Positions 23,239 to 33,469 of a stretch of 64,000 nt of DNA are shown here, piece after piece; positions within the stretch are counted from its first letter, which is position 1; each line of letters begins with the position of its first letter. The stretch is from Neoechinorhynchus agilis (Eukaryota; Acanthocephala). The position numbers and the translations under genes were made by a program. Location of the stretch: positions 8,928,001 to 8,992,000 of the forward strand of contig CM121341.1 in the NCBI GenBank assembly GCA_051530055.1. Direction: 5' to 3'. Under the pieces are notes generated by a model. It saw nothing but the letters and a program-made list of their open reading frames with translations, was not told where the DNA came from and made no database searches.

Positions 23239-23538
23239 ATGAAATCTATTAAGTATTTGGTAAGTTTAAACCGGTGTCTATAGTGTTTTTTAATTCCCTC
23301 TTAGAAACTCATTTGGCTAGCTATGATGGTGTTGACTACCAGCGGATTTAAAGTGATCCCTAAACTGGAAGATCCAGTTGACGAAAGTGATGGAGACAAT
23401 GCATTCGATATCATAGGTCCAATGACTTTTCTACAAGGATCCGGCGCATTCGTACCTGCTTTAATATACGACCAAAACATTCGCAAGCCTTATCGCCGTC
23501 CAATGCTTCAACCACGCAAACGATTTAGATTGGATTAA
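23239..23538 (+). CDS. Small secreted protein, possible peptide precursor
   Basis: Two exons (23239-23259 and 23305-23538) are joined by a 45-nt intron with GTAAGT and CTCTTAG ends. They give 84 residues. The N-terminus MKSIKYLKLIWLAMMVLTTS is a typical signal peptide split by the intron. The mature part is acidic (PKLEDPVDESDGDN). It ends in a basic region with candidate prohormone cleavage sites: NIRKPYRRP and then QPRKRFRLD at the C-terminus. The layout fits a neuropeptide or other secreted-peptide precursor, but I recognise no family. The coherent intron phase and the long intact frame argue that it is real. Confidence 0.6.
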
Positions 23539-24261
23539 CGATTGGATTCAAATCACAAAAAATATTAATCATTGTTGTGAGTCAATGCTCGTGATTTCGC
23601 CTCAATTAAATCAGTAGTATGAGTCTAATGAGGGGGGGGTTTGAAGAATATATACTCAATAACGCCATCTCCCATTTCTTAATTAATCTCATAAACCAGT
23701 GACATCTTATGGATCGGATTTAACGATTAAGTCGTTTCCACTGCTTTGTCAAATCGATTTATTGAAATTAAGTGTAAAAGCAACACTGAAGCTTCTATAT
23801 TTCTAGGTTATTGCTACCATTTTTCTCGTCGAACTTCTTTAAGCGTCGAGTCTCAACGCTTTTTAACAAATCTAAGATTGCTAATCATTGACAAATTTCA
23901 AAATATTCATAGCTTTTTCGTGTGAACATTTTCACATAATTAGCTTTTATAAACCTTGACGATCTATGAAATACACGACTTTTCCCGATCAAAGAATATT
24001 GCTTTGCGATTACGAGTCAAAATGAATGTAGTTTAAATTTTTAATTTCAAGTTTTGATGAGTCTAAGACCTCGATGATTACGATACGTTTCCTTTTCAAG
24101 TCTGTATCTATTAAATTTCACAAATCGTTTTTTTGGTGTGTGTGTGCCAAACGTTCATGTTTGATCGTGAATTCCTTATTGATTTGAGTGTGACTACAAA
24201 CTAATAAACAGTCGAATATTTACACAAGTGTTTCCTTTCTCTCTCTTGTTGTCAAAAGAGT
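23539..24261. other. Intergenic, no gene recognised
   Basis: Convergent 3' flanks of the secreted-peptide gene (plus) and the PDP gene (minus). Contains a G8 run near 23.63 kb and AT-rich sequence; nothing else identified. Confidence 0.4.
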
Positions 24262-25812
24262 TCACGTTGGTTGAGATTTATCCTTTAAGATCACGACAAT
24301 AGCAGTCATATCATCTCGAATCGAACTAGGACTACTGTGAGCTATTTCCATTGCGAGCTCCCTTTGATCGATATTATGTGGATTCCTAGCCAGTGCATAC
24401 CGTATAAGATGTGTGGCGGCATTATCATCCAACTGAACTCCTTTATGTCGAAATATCTGTTGAATTTCAATCCGCCTTTCGTCTATTCTCGCAATAGCTG
24501 ATTTAGCCTCGATTGTTCGTTGTTCACCGTTGTCATCGTAAAGATATCCGTCTTCGTCGGATTTATAGGGTTCTTGTAGAAGCTCACGCCCGATTGAAAA
24601 TGCGTTTGTCAAATTCACAATGTCATCCACTAAAAGACTGTCTGTAAGGCCATCACTACACAGAATAAGAAAAGAATCGTTTTGAGTAAGTTTAATGGTC
24701 CTTGTTTCGGGAATAGCAGTTAGATAAGGAGGTGTTTCATAGTTAGCTAACATGAACTTATCTCCCAATACAGGCTGGTAGAGTTTATGCATCTCGTCTA
24801 AATTAGCTTTTAGTCTAATATCACCAAAAGCACGAAACGGGACGAGGTATCCGAGGAGTCGTTGCTGATATACAACATTGCACCGCTCAATCTCAGGATG
24901 TTCTGAAAATACTCTATCGCGTTCTGTTAAATTCATGGCAGTGTGAGGTTCAATGGCCAACCGAGCATGTACTCGTTTTTTATCGTCTGGATCTGTGGAA
25001 CCAATAATCGCGACACAATCTCCAAGGCCAGCTACAATAAGTTCATCATGATCATCATTGAGGTAGACGGTGATTGCACAGGAACCACTTTGTCCTTTTA
25101 GAGATCGATCAATAATGGCTCTGTCCATGTTAAGACTGTCGAATTGTCCATCTCCCATTGATTTTCTCACATTGATAGCATCTTTGGTTTCATTTAACAA
25201 ACAACGATCAATATGACCGAAAGCCGCTTTTAGGACGTCCTCATTAATTTCGGTGAATCCGTGTTTGTCACACAATTTCCTCCATTCATTGAGGCATTCA
25301 TATCGATCGTATCCATGAACCGAGTCAACTGGTTCTTCAATTCGATTCGTACTTATTGTGTGACAAATGTCGGTTTTGTCACTGCTACCTAGAACCATTG
25401 ATAGACATTCATGTAATCGATTACTGACGGCATTTGCACATTGGCCACCTCCGTGACCGTCGAAAACACTCATGAGAAATCGAGCTTCATGATGATCGTT
25501 GCCGATTCGTGACACGATGAACCGGTCTTCACTTGGACAGTTAGCTGCTGTATAGTTTGTGTAGATTGAAGAGCATCTATAGGTTGTCTGGGTGGATTTC
25601 TTGAATACTTTGGTTTGTGCGTTGTCGTTCAAAATTCGATTTACTGTCCTAGGACTCGGATGCCGCCGTGTCATCCATGGATGCCGAGTAGAGGGCGGAA
25701 GCATATCTTCTCCGACTGTCATTGCCCATCTTGTCAAAGAAGTTGAGTGCACATTTCTCGCAACAATCAAAATATATCTTAGTGATTTTGAAGATATTTT
25801 CGTTTTCAACAT
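24262..25812 (-). CDS. PDP1: Pyruvate dehydrogenase phosphatase catalytic subunit (PP2C)
   Basis: A PP2C Ser/Thr phosphatase of 516 residues that reactivates mitochondrial pyruvate dehydrogenase by dephosphorylating E1-alpha. The first 30 residues (MLKTKISSKSLRYILIVARN) are basic and hydroxylated, like a matrix-targeting peptide. PP2C motifs are in order: ANCPSEDRFIV, MSVFDGHGGGQCA (metal-binding Asp), SGSCAITVYLNDDHDELIVA, LLGYLVPFRAFGDIRLK, ILCSDGLTDSL and SSIRDDMTAIVVIL. The length and the PDP-type insert with FRAFGD and YETPPYLTAIPE agree with PDP and not with other PP2C families. The whole frame is intronless, unlike its neighbours, which suggests an old retrocopy or intron loss; the frame is intact. 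Confidence 0.92.
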   Translation of the reverse strand: MLKTKISSKSLRYILIVARNVHSTSLTRWAMTVGEDMLPPSTRHPWMTRRHPSPRTVNRILNDNAQTKVFKKSTQTTYRCSSIYTNYTAANCPSEDRFIVSRIGNDHHEARFLMSVFDGHGGGQCANAVSNRLHECLSMVLGSSDKTDICHTISTNRIEEPVDSVHGYDRYECLNEWRKLCDKHGFTEINEDVLKAAFGHIDRCLLNETKDAINVRKSMGDGQFDSLNMDRAIIDRSLKGQSGSCAITVYLNDDHDELIVAGLGDCVAIIGSTDPDDKKRVHARLAIEPHTAMNLTERDRVFSEHPEIERCNVVYQQRLLGYLVPFRAFGDIRLKANLDEMHKLYQPVLGDKFMLANYETPPYLTAIPETRTIKLTQNDSFLILCSDGLTDSLLVDDIVNLTNAFSIGRELLQEPYKSDEDGYLYDDNGEQRTIEAKSAIARIDERRIEIQQIFRHKGVQLDDNAATHLIRYALARNPHNIDQRELAMEIAHSSPSSIRDDMTAIVVILKDKSQPT

Positions 25813-26445
25813 ACTGTACGAAAAGAATTTCGCTTCTAGAAGCAGTGAACGGTATCATTTATCCTTCTTTTTTTGTTGAAAAATAACACACTTGGCAATG
25901 GAGCCATTGCGAGTTTTTGACAGTTGTGTGGGTGTTGCGGGGGAGGCGAAGTGGTAAAATAACAAATTTATGTCTTTATGTGCAAAGATAGTCACTGAAA
26001 CTCATGTGGCTATTGCCGTTTCGATTAAGACACTTTGGAGAAGCGTCGTTTCTCTTTACTTTAGAGGCGATGAGTAACTTAGAAATGTGGAAGACGTACT
26101 TTGGACATTAAAATCCATCATAGTTTTTATCGTTCGTTTTCGCTAAAGACGACGGAAAAGATAACGAATGTCATCTGCCACATTCATAAAAAATCTCTTT
26201 CGTGATTATTGAGGAGTGAATGTGGCATCGGCACTAGTTCTAAAAATTCGGTTTAGAGCGCTCATTTGCCGGACCATGAGTTGATGTTCTAATTTCTTGT
26301 CTTTTAGCTCCGCATTTCGAGCTACCAGAACAGAATTGGACTATGATTGGCCGATTCGAAAATATTTAAAAAGGAATTTATGATTAAAATTCATTGTGGA
26401 AAAAAACGGCGCCCTCTAAGTTTTATCCAAAGGATTCTAACAAAT
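25813..26445. other. Intergenic, no gene recognised
   Basis: Upstream flank of the PDP gene. No coding motif or clear repeat was seen. Confidence 0.4.
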
Positions 26446-26740
26446 TTATTTGTCGATAGGAGAAAATAAATGAAATTAAGATTTTATTGGATATTTCGAT
26501 CCATTATCTCGGATCTTCTTCAGTGATTGTTTTCGGGAGATACAAAGCTTACTAGACTGACAAAAGTAAGATTTTATTGGATATTTCGATCCACTATCTC
26601 GGATCTTCTTCAGCGATTACTTGTAAGTTTTTAAATTAACACATATTTAAAAACTTACAAGCAATCGCCGAAGAAGATCCGATATAGTGGATCGAAATAT
26701 CCAATAAAATCTTAATTTCATTCTCTCCTATCGACAAATA
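26446..26740. repeat. Nested foldback element
   Basis: The outer arms TTTGTCGATAGGAGA...GAAATTAAGATTTTATTGG and their complement bound the element. The core TGGATATTTCGATCCACTATC followed by TCGGATCTTCTTC occurs three times: twice forward (about 26480 and 26571) and once reversed (about 26660). The last two face each other around CTTGTAAGTTTTTAAA and its complement, giving about 70-bp arms. Flanks on both sides share GATTCTAACAAA. It is typical of a non-autonomous hairpin transposon; no ORF. Confidence 0.88.
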
Positions 26741-27854
26741 ACAATGAATTATCTTTTCAACATGATTCTAACAAAGTTTATGCTTAATAACGACGGACGA
26801 TTACGACACGTTCTCTCAAGTTCAATTTAAAAGCATTGAACATTCCCTGCAACTTTGGCTTTAAGAACATAGTACAAAAGATTTGTTTTCACGAATTAAA
26901 ATAGGCAATTCGAAAAGGACAAAAGCAGAATCAGAGTAATCTCACTAATTTTTCACTAATAAGCAAATAAAATATTGAAGAAAGTAAATTTTAAAATCAT
27001 TTATTGATCTGCTTTTTAAACCATGAAAAAAGCCACATTTACACACAATAAATGTAACCGAATATACAGACTTTAAAAAAAGATAATAGAAAAGGTAAAT
27101 GTAGGCAATTCGAAGGAAAGATAATTCAACAAGTCTACCAACTATTCCCAGTTAGACAATTTTAGTTGCCACGCTCGGTGGTACAACCACTATTAGACTG
27201 CAGCAACGTCGCATTGCAAACACAGAACGGCGGGAGATCCCAAATTACATACAGAAGAGAACTCAAATGTCGCTAGAAATCATTACTACTCGTTTGCTTA
27301 AGGGGATTTGTGTACGTAATTTCTCGATTTAAACCACTTCGCAATTTTCTTTGATTTAATTTTTTGATAAATAACATATTAATGCACACAAAAAGAAGAG
27401 AATTCTGAGAAAACGATAATCGGTTTTCGTGTCAGCCAGGCTATGTGATGTACAAAGGTGATGATTCAACTTTAAACTATGACACACACAAGAGTTTCTC
27501 ACGATCCAATGTTGTTGGCAAATAATGTTGTGAAACCGTGGAAAAGTGATACGAAGATTTCCCCGTTTCTTGAAGTATATAGGAAAGACAACCGACGGTG
27601 GAGCCATACGCGCAGTCTGGGAGTGGAGGAATGAGACGCGGTACGGATTCAGTCTATCTCACGCCGTCTAAATCGAGTTACACCTTGAATGCAGAACAAA
27701 TCCAGCTCTGATTTTTTTTCTTTAAAAACAAAATGGGATTGTTTTAGTTTTCTTAAATGAGAAAATAACATCCATAATGAGCGAACGCCGTTTACAGAAA
27801 AACGAGAATAATAAAGATTATTGTCATATATCATTGTCCTCGGAGTGAATTTGA
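26741..27854. other. Intergenic, no gene recognised
   Basis: AT-rich DNA with no recognisable coding motif. Short frames near 27.4-27.6 kb have no supporting features. Confidence 0.4.
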
Positions 27855-27959
27855 TTGTACGTTGGTGGTGTTGTCATTACTCTTTTTTTTATTTGAGAAA
27901 TATTTCTAATAAAAAATGAGTAACGACAACACCGGGGACAGGATTCGCCAACGTACAAT
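27855..27959. repeat. Short foldback element
   Basis: TTGTACGTTGG at the left and CCAACGTACAA at the right are perfect inverted ends. Inside them GTGTTGTCATTACTC pairs with GAGTAACGACAACAC around an AT-rich loop. A 14-bp insertion interrupts the right arm. It is similar in design to the other foldbacks but unrelated in sequence. Confidence 0.85.
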
Positions 27960-28039
27960 AAAAATTATCTTCAAGTAGATCAATTACTTCTAGATTACCA
28001 ATATTTCAAAGTTCGTGGTTTTTTAATGCCCCAAAATTC

Positions 28040-28240
28040 ATTCTGGTTTGCGCTTCGTCTCCATTGATCGTGGATCTCCGCCAAGGATGGTCCCAAGCCC
28101 GGCTCAAAAAGGAAGAGGTTGGCGTCAGGAAGGGCATCCGACTGTAAAATTCTTGCCAAATTTTGACCCAAATGACAATGAACGAATCAACCAAAGGAGC
28201 ATCGTCTCCGTTGATCGTATTGAAGATTAATCCGTCTCTT
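28040..28240 (+). mobile_element. Possible RTE-type LINE/SINE tail remnant
   Basis: CCAAGCCCGGCTCAAAAAGG, then GGCGTCAGGAAGGGCATCCG, resembles from memory a widespread 3'-tail sequence associated with RTE-type LINEs and their SINEs. Two copies of a short GTCTCCxTTGATCGT motif flank it (about 28068 and 28206). No coding part remains. The region 28.24-28.56 kb behind it holds only a G9 run and the DPAGT1 3' flank. Confidence 0.45.
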
Positions 28241-28561
28241 TTCAAGGTAACGTCGCATTTTTTTATAGTCGCTCATTTGATGTTGATTTTATTAAGAACT
28301 AAAAGAAACACTTTTGTTCAGATTATAATCTCAAAATATTCCCAGCGGCACAATAACAACTTCGATTTTCCGGACTGAAAACCGTAAATTTCATCAAGAA
28401 TCAGAAGGGATAATTAAAAATTTTTCGGAGGGGGGGGGAATAGCGAGTTAATAGATGGACGGACAGTGATACTGAGACGGTGAGATTTCTAAAAAATATC
28501 CAAGTCTGTCACACGAGTTTGAATTTTTAACATTGAACAATCGATAACCTTGATTTTAAGG

Positions 28562-30387
28562 TCATCTCGAATCAAATACTTTGAATCGCAAAATCATTCC
28601 GATCACTGAACACACGGTCTGAATACTTATCATTAGAACAGTTAAATCGCGTTCCTTCATTGGTCCTCGTTTGTGGAGTAAATAATTCAGAATAGTAAAA
28701 TTGCTCACAAGCATTGTATCGTCGTTTTCGCATACTCTTACAAATCCAAGTTTCTCAAAGGTTCTTACGATTTTTATTGCGGTCTTAGAATCGTTTTTGT
28801 TTAATGTAATCGTTGAGAAATCGATCATGTCCGTATCTGGATCATAGCTAAGACTCACAAGTTTTTTCAAAGCCAAACCATTAAAAAACGTACCGCGGTA
28901 ATCGATGTCGAGGGCACGGTACAAGGCGTAATAATTGTGGTAATGATACGGTGAAATTAAATATCTGAGGCATAAAGAAAAGAAGCATCGTCTTTCCGAA
29001 ATGACCAAGGATTCCGACCACAGCGAACAACATTCCAGAGAAGTAACAGAACGTATCTCCGACGAATACTCGAGACGGATACCTGTGGTTTATAATGCAA
29101 TTAAGCCGAAGAATCGCCTTTTTTGACTTACCAATTTAAGAACAAAACAGGGAGAGTGACAAAGATGTATGGAATTACAAGATAAGCGGAAAAAAGATGC
29201 GATTTATGATTGGGTCCTTAAAGTTTTTAGAAACTCAGGAAAAAGAGAGGAGCTTACCATTGCATTCTATAGCGTTGAATACCAACACGGACGCCGCTAT
29301 TACCAGCGACTGACTCGCTTCAACTCCGTTTATTCCCGATAGAATATTGATTGAGTTAGTGCAGAAAATCGCCAATGATCCCATGTATAAATAGTAGTAG
29401 ACACCTAAAACGATTGATATATAGATTTTTTCGGCTTTTCATACCAAGGTCAATGGATGTATCTTTAAGACCGACTGCATCGCAGAAAAATCGCGGTAGA
29501 GACATCTCCGTAGCGTTGTTATAATTCACAAAGTATACGACGAGCAAAGGAAGGGACGCGAGTGCCGGTAGGAGAAGTTTGTCTCGCCATCGGATGTTGA
29601 ATACATCGTCGCAGAAGCCAAGGAGAGTCATTGAGCAGATTGCAAGGAGCCCGGATAGATATTGAACAAGCTAAATTGTTCGGATTAAACGAGAGAAAAA
29701 GAAATATTGCAGCCTCCGACGCAATCTTCTTCTGATTGGTTGCGCATAAGTTTAATTGATTCCAAAACGCGGAAGTGATTTCAACGATTTAATCAAAATT
29801 AAACATTGTTAGTTGAGATTAGACTCAAACAGGAATTTCAACTTGATGAGTTAAAAAAGAATTGCGAATGAAAAAAAAGATAATCGCGGTTTAATTGGGC
29901 CATCAAACGCTTTTATCTAATTCACGATGAGCCCTAAAGTCCTACTGAAAATAGGAAATCTGCTGTTATAAAATATTCAAGATCTTCGAAAAAACCATGA
30001 TTCTACTTGGTAAGTTAAAATCTATGAAGAATTTGAATAAAACAACAATCTCCGGAGCACTTACGTCTCGCCTTAGTTTTCCATTTGATTGATGTGTTGA
30101 AGCGTAAAATGCGATTGGAATAAAAGTGAACGTTGCGATCAGGAAAACGGTCGCTGCGAGTACTCCAACGCCCTCTGGACTATTTTGTCTTTAAAATATC
30201 AATAGATTTTAAAAAATTCAGACACTCACATTTTCTTCTTTGGATCTCGTTTGCACATATCGATTCCACATAATCCAACTTGGATGAATGCTCGATCACT
30301 TGATTTTATTAGTTTGTAGGTCACAAACGATGCTCCAATCGATAATACGAGATTCGCCTTAAGAGCAAAAGAGTCGCCGTTATCCAT
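28562..30387 (-). CDS. DPAGT1: UDP-GlcNAc:dolichyl-phosphate GlcNAc-1-P transferase
   Basis: An ER polytopic membrane enzyme; first step of the dolichol-linked N-glycan precursor and the target of tunicamycin. Seven exons are placed: 30387-30230, 30179-30065, 29670-29445, 29404-29258, 29216-29132, 29083-28894 and 28847-28562. Introns are 40-50 nt except one of 394. Family motifs: [39 protein letters not shown] (catalytic Asp pair), [16 protein letters not shown] and [15 protein letters not shown], then HRLPRYDP. The expected product is 401 residues, like the human enzyme (408). Exon 6 carries one extra base right after the FCYF codons (around 29040), shifting the frame until the exon end. The reading after that point matches the family only if the base is skipped. 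A read error or a disabling mutation are the alternatives. Confidence 0.9.
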
Positions 30388-30534
30388 GAAAATTGAGGAT
30401 CAAAGAGAGCCGCAAAATCCATTAAAGCCACCTAAGACGTTCTTTCGAATCACGTTGAGTTTTTGGAGGGTACAGTGAAAAATTAAAGGAGTTTTCGTTA
30501 AATCCAATTGATTTCAGAAACTTTTGTGACTTTA

Positions 30535-30605
30535 TCGAGGTTGCTTGTAAGTTTTTAAAATGCCACAACATTGGGCCGAAATATCGGATTTAATAAAATT
30601 CCTCA
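30535..30605. repeat. Fragment related to the 26.4-kb foldback
   Basis: GCTTGTAAGTTTTTAAA followed by CCGAAATATCGGATTTAATA echoes the hinge and core of the element at 26.4-26.7 kb. Confidence 0.45.
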
Positions 30606-30711
30606 ACTCGTCTGTGCAAAAGATTATCTCTCAAAAACTTACGTCCAAAACATATAAAAATCTTTGCGATCTATAAGGTACCGCTGGGTTTTTTCTGACT
30701 TTTATAAACTT

Positions 30712-31665
30712 TACCGCGGGTGAAAATAGACCACTTCTTCTTCTAATCACACATAATAAATCTTCTCGATTTAACATAAAAATATCAATGTAAATCGAAA
30801 CGAGCGTTAAATTGCATCCATGAAACCGCCTTTTAAAATATTCGGTGACATCGGAGTTTAACTAATATCTTTTTTTCTTCATCTAATAAAATCCATTTAG
30901 TAAAAAATATTGAAGTTGAAAACGTTTTCGTTAAAATTGCGCTTTTGCTGATCATGGGGCCGCTTTAACTTTAAAGTTCCTTAAAGATTTCAAGTTAGAA
31001 ACCTTATATAAAAAGATTATTTAAAAAAATGAACCCGACGAGACTCGCAGAACGTCTTTAATAAACTCTTTACCGCGGGTGAAAATAGACCACTTCTTCT
31101 TCTAATCACACATAATAAATCTTCTCGATTTAACATAAAAATATCAATGTAAATCGAAACGAGCGTTAAATTGCATCCATGAAACCGCCTTTTAAAATAT
31201 TCGGTGACATCGGAGTTTAACTAATATCTTTTTTTCTTCATCTAATAAAATCCATTTAGTAAAAAATATTGAAGTTGAAAACGTTTTCGTTAAAATTGCG
31301 CTTTTGCTGATCATGGGGCCGCTTTAACTTTAAAGTTCCTTAAAGATTTCAAGTTAGAAACCTTATATAAAAAGATTATTTAAAAAAATGAACCCGACGA
31401 GACTCGCAGAACGTCTTTAATAAACTCTTTACCGCGGGTGAAAATAGACCACTTCTTCTTCTAATCACACATAATAAATCTTCTCGATTTAACATAAAAA
31501 TATCAATGTAAATCGAAACGAGCGTTAAATTGCATCCATGAAACCGCCTTTTAAAATATTCGGTGACATCGGAGTTTAACTAATATCTTTTTTTCTTCAT
31601 CTAATAAAATCCATTTAGTAAAAAATATTGAAGTTGAAAACGTTTTCGTTAAAATTGCGCTGATT
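30712..31665. repeat. 359-bp tandem repeat, about 2.7 copies
   Basis: The unit starts TACCGCGGGTGAAAATAGAC and recurs at 30712, 31071 and 31430, exactly 359 bp apart and almost identical. The third copy stops at about 31663 after AAAATTGCGCT. A diverged TTTACCGCGGGTG follows at about 31728. Each unit is AT-rich, has no long open frame and includes GACGAGACTCGCAGAACGTC. It looks like a young satellite-like array. Confidence 0.97.
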
Positions 31666-33469
31666 TTAGAACTGATGATGTACCCACGGTGAGGTTCGTA
31701 AAAAACGTCTTTAATCGAAATGATCATTTACCGCGGGTGTGGACTTCTAAACAATAATTCAAATCACATTCCCCTCAACCTCACATATCGACAATTTATG
31801 TTTCCCTTTGACTGAAATTATTATCAACTTAAATATCATTTTTTGTGATTGGCCAATTACCTCACCTGGTCGTGGATTACATTTCCTAATGGTAAATATT
31901 CTTTAAAGAAATTTTTTCACAAATGACGATGTTCATTTTCAGTTTGCATTCTCGGTGACAAATCGACATCAGTCGCCGAATATATCAGTTTCCTCTTTTT
32001 CCTCGCTGCTTCATTGTAAAGTGATGTCAACTTTTGCTTTCCGCATTTGAGCATTTTTATAGATACGCAAAAAGTCTCACATTTGATGCAGTTAAAAAAT
32101 ATTAATTTTTTTTCATAATTCATGGACAATTGAACTATCGTTCTTTAAGGCAGTGTTAAAATATGAAAGTCAATGTGTGCTCTTTATTGTTGGAATAAAC
32201 AATATGAACAAAAAATTGTCCTTTGTTTCCCGTTTAAATCAGCTGGTAGAAGTGTTTTCTGGTTATTTGTTCAAAAATGTTTTATTTTGATTATTTAGAA
32301 AAATAACAAACTGCAACTGTTCAATTTTTTAAGAATTAGCTTTGTAGATTTTGTTAGTTTTCTTCTTAACTTCTCTAATACTAACCTCGAACTAAAAAAG
32401 TTCGATTGTAAATAGGATCTAAAGATTTAAAATCTGAAATTAATCCATCCTCTTTCAAAAATTGAAATCAAAGCATAAGTTGTGTTATCACACATCTTCC
32501 CACTTTATAATTTTCAAATTAATTAAATAATCCAATAGAACGTCGTGGATTCAGCATTCGCGGCTTAGGGTTTAATTCGAATCTTTACTCACGATTTTTC
32601 CATAAAAAATGAACACCTCGAATTATCAACAAAATACACCCATACGCACTGCTAAAATGTTTTAAAGAATATGAACACAAAAAGAAAGATCTAATTTTTT
32701 TAACATATCCGCAAAAAAATCCATAGAATTTATTCGAAATTCAGTGAGAAAAACGTCGTGACATGATTCTAGTTCAAATGTTCAAAGCACTACCTTGAGT
32801 TGGAGATGAATTTACCGGAAATGTAGATTAGTGCGTTTTGTCATTCGATTTACACCTCCGACTATGCACACCAGAATGGTTTTAATGCTCAATATGCAGA
32901 AACTTATCGAATTCTAAAAGTGAGAAAAAATACATTCAATAGAATTGTTTAATGTATTTTAATTTTTATATAACCCCATTTTGCCAGTTGATTTTGAGCT
33001 CGAACACCTTTTCACTTTAAATTTTACAGCTATGAATGAAAGTCTTTTTTTGTAAATTTTAAATATTGGTCTTTAGATGCAAAACCGTTATTCGCACTTT
33101 TCAGCCACGTTGTGACAAAAAATAATCAACAACTCAGTCGTACCTGAATAAATGGAATGTTTTAAACTCTTGAATCGATAATATTTATACTTGAAAAAAG
33201 TTCCAATAAACCATTTTTTTGATTTCTACGTTTTTCAACTTTCAAATTTATTTCTATGTATAGTCGGGTTGTAGCCAAGATCTCTTAATAATGATGAGCA
33301 TTTGTGTCTGTAAGCTCATTTTTTCCTTCCACAGGACTAATGAATCTTTAATTTTCCCAGGATATTGCTAATTTGAGCGTCTTATGAGAAATCCCCAATG
33401 TGACGTTTATTTGAAAGATTTATCCTTCTTTACTGACTTCCTAAGAGTCTTTATTTCAGACATATAGGA
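31666..33469. other. Intergenic, no confident gene
   Basis: AT-rich. Minus 32129-31917 has a 70-codon frame with a Cys/Lys-rich stretch (FNCIKCETFCVSIKMLKCGK), but nothing recognisable or conserved. The end is the upstream flank of the BLTP3 gene. Confidence 0.4.

Noticed and set aside
30712-31665. CRISPR-like array
   Set aside because: Period 359 bp with no spacer/repeat alternation, in a eukaryotic context; it is a plain tandem repeat.
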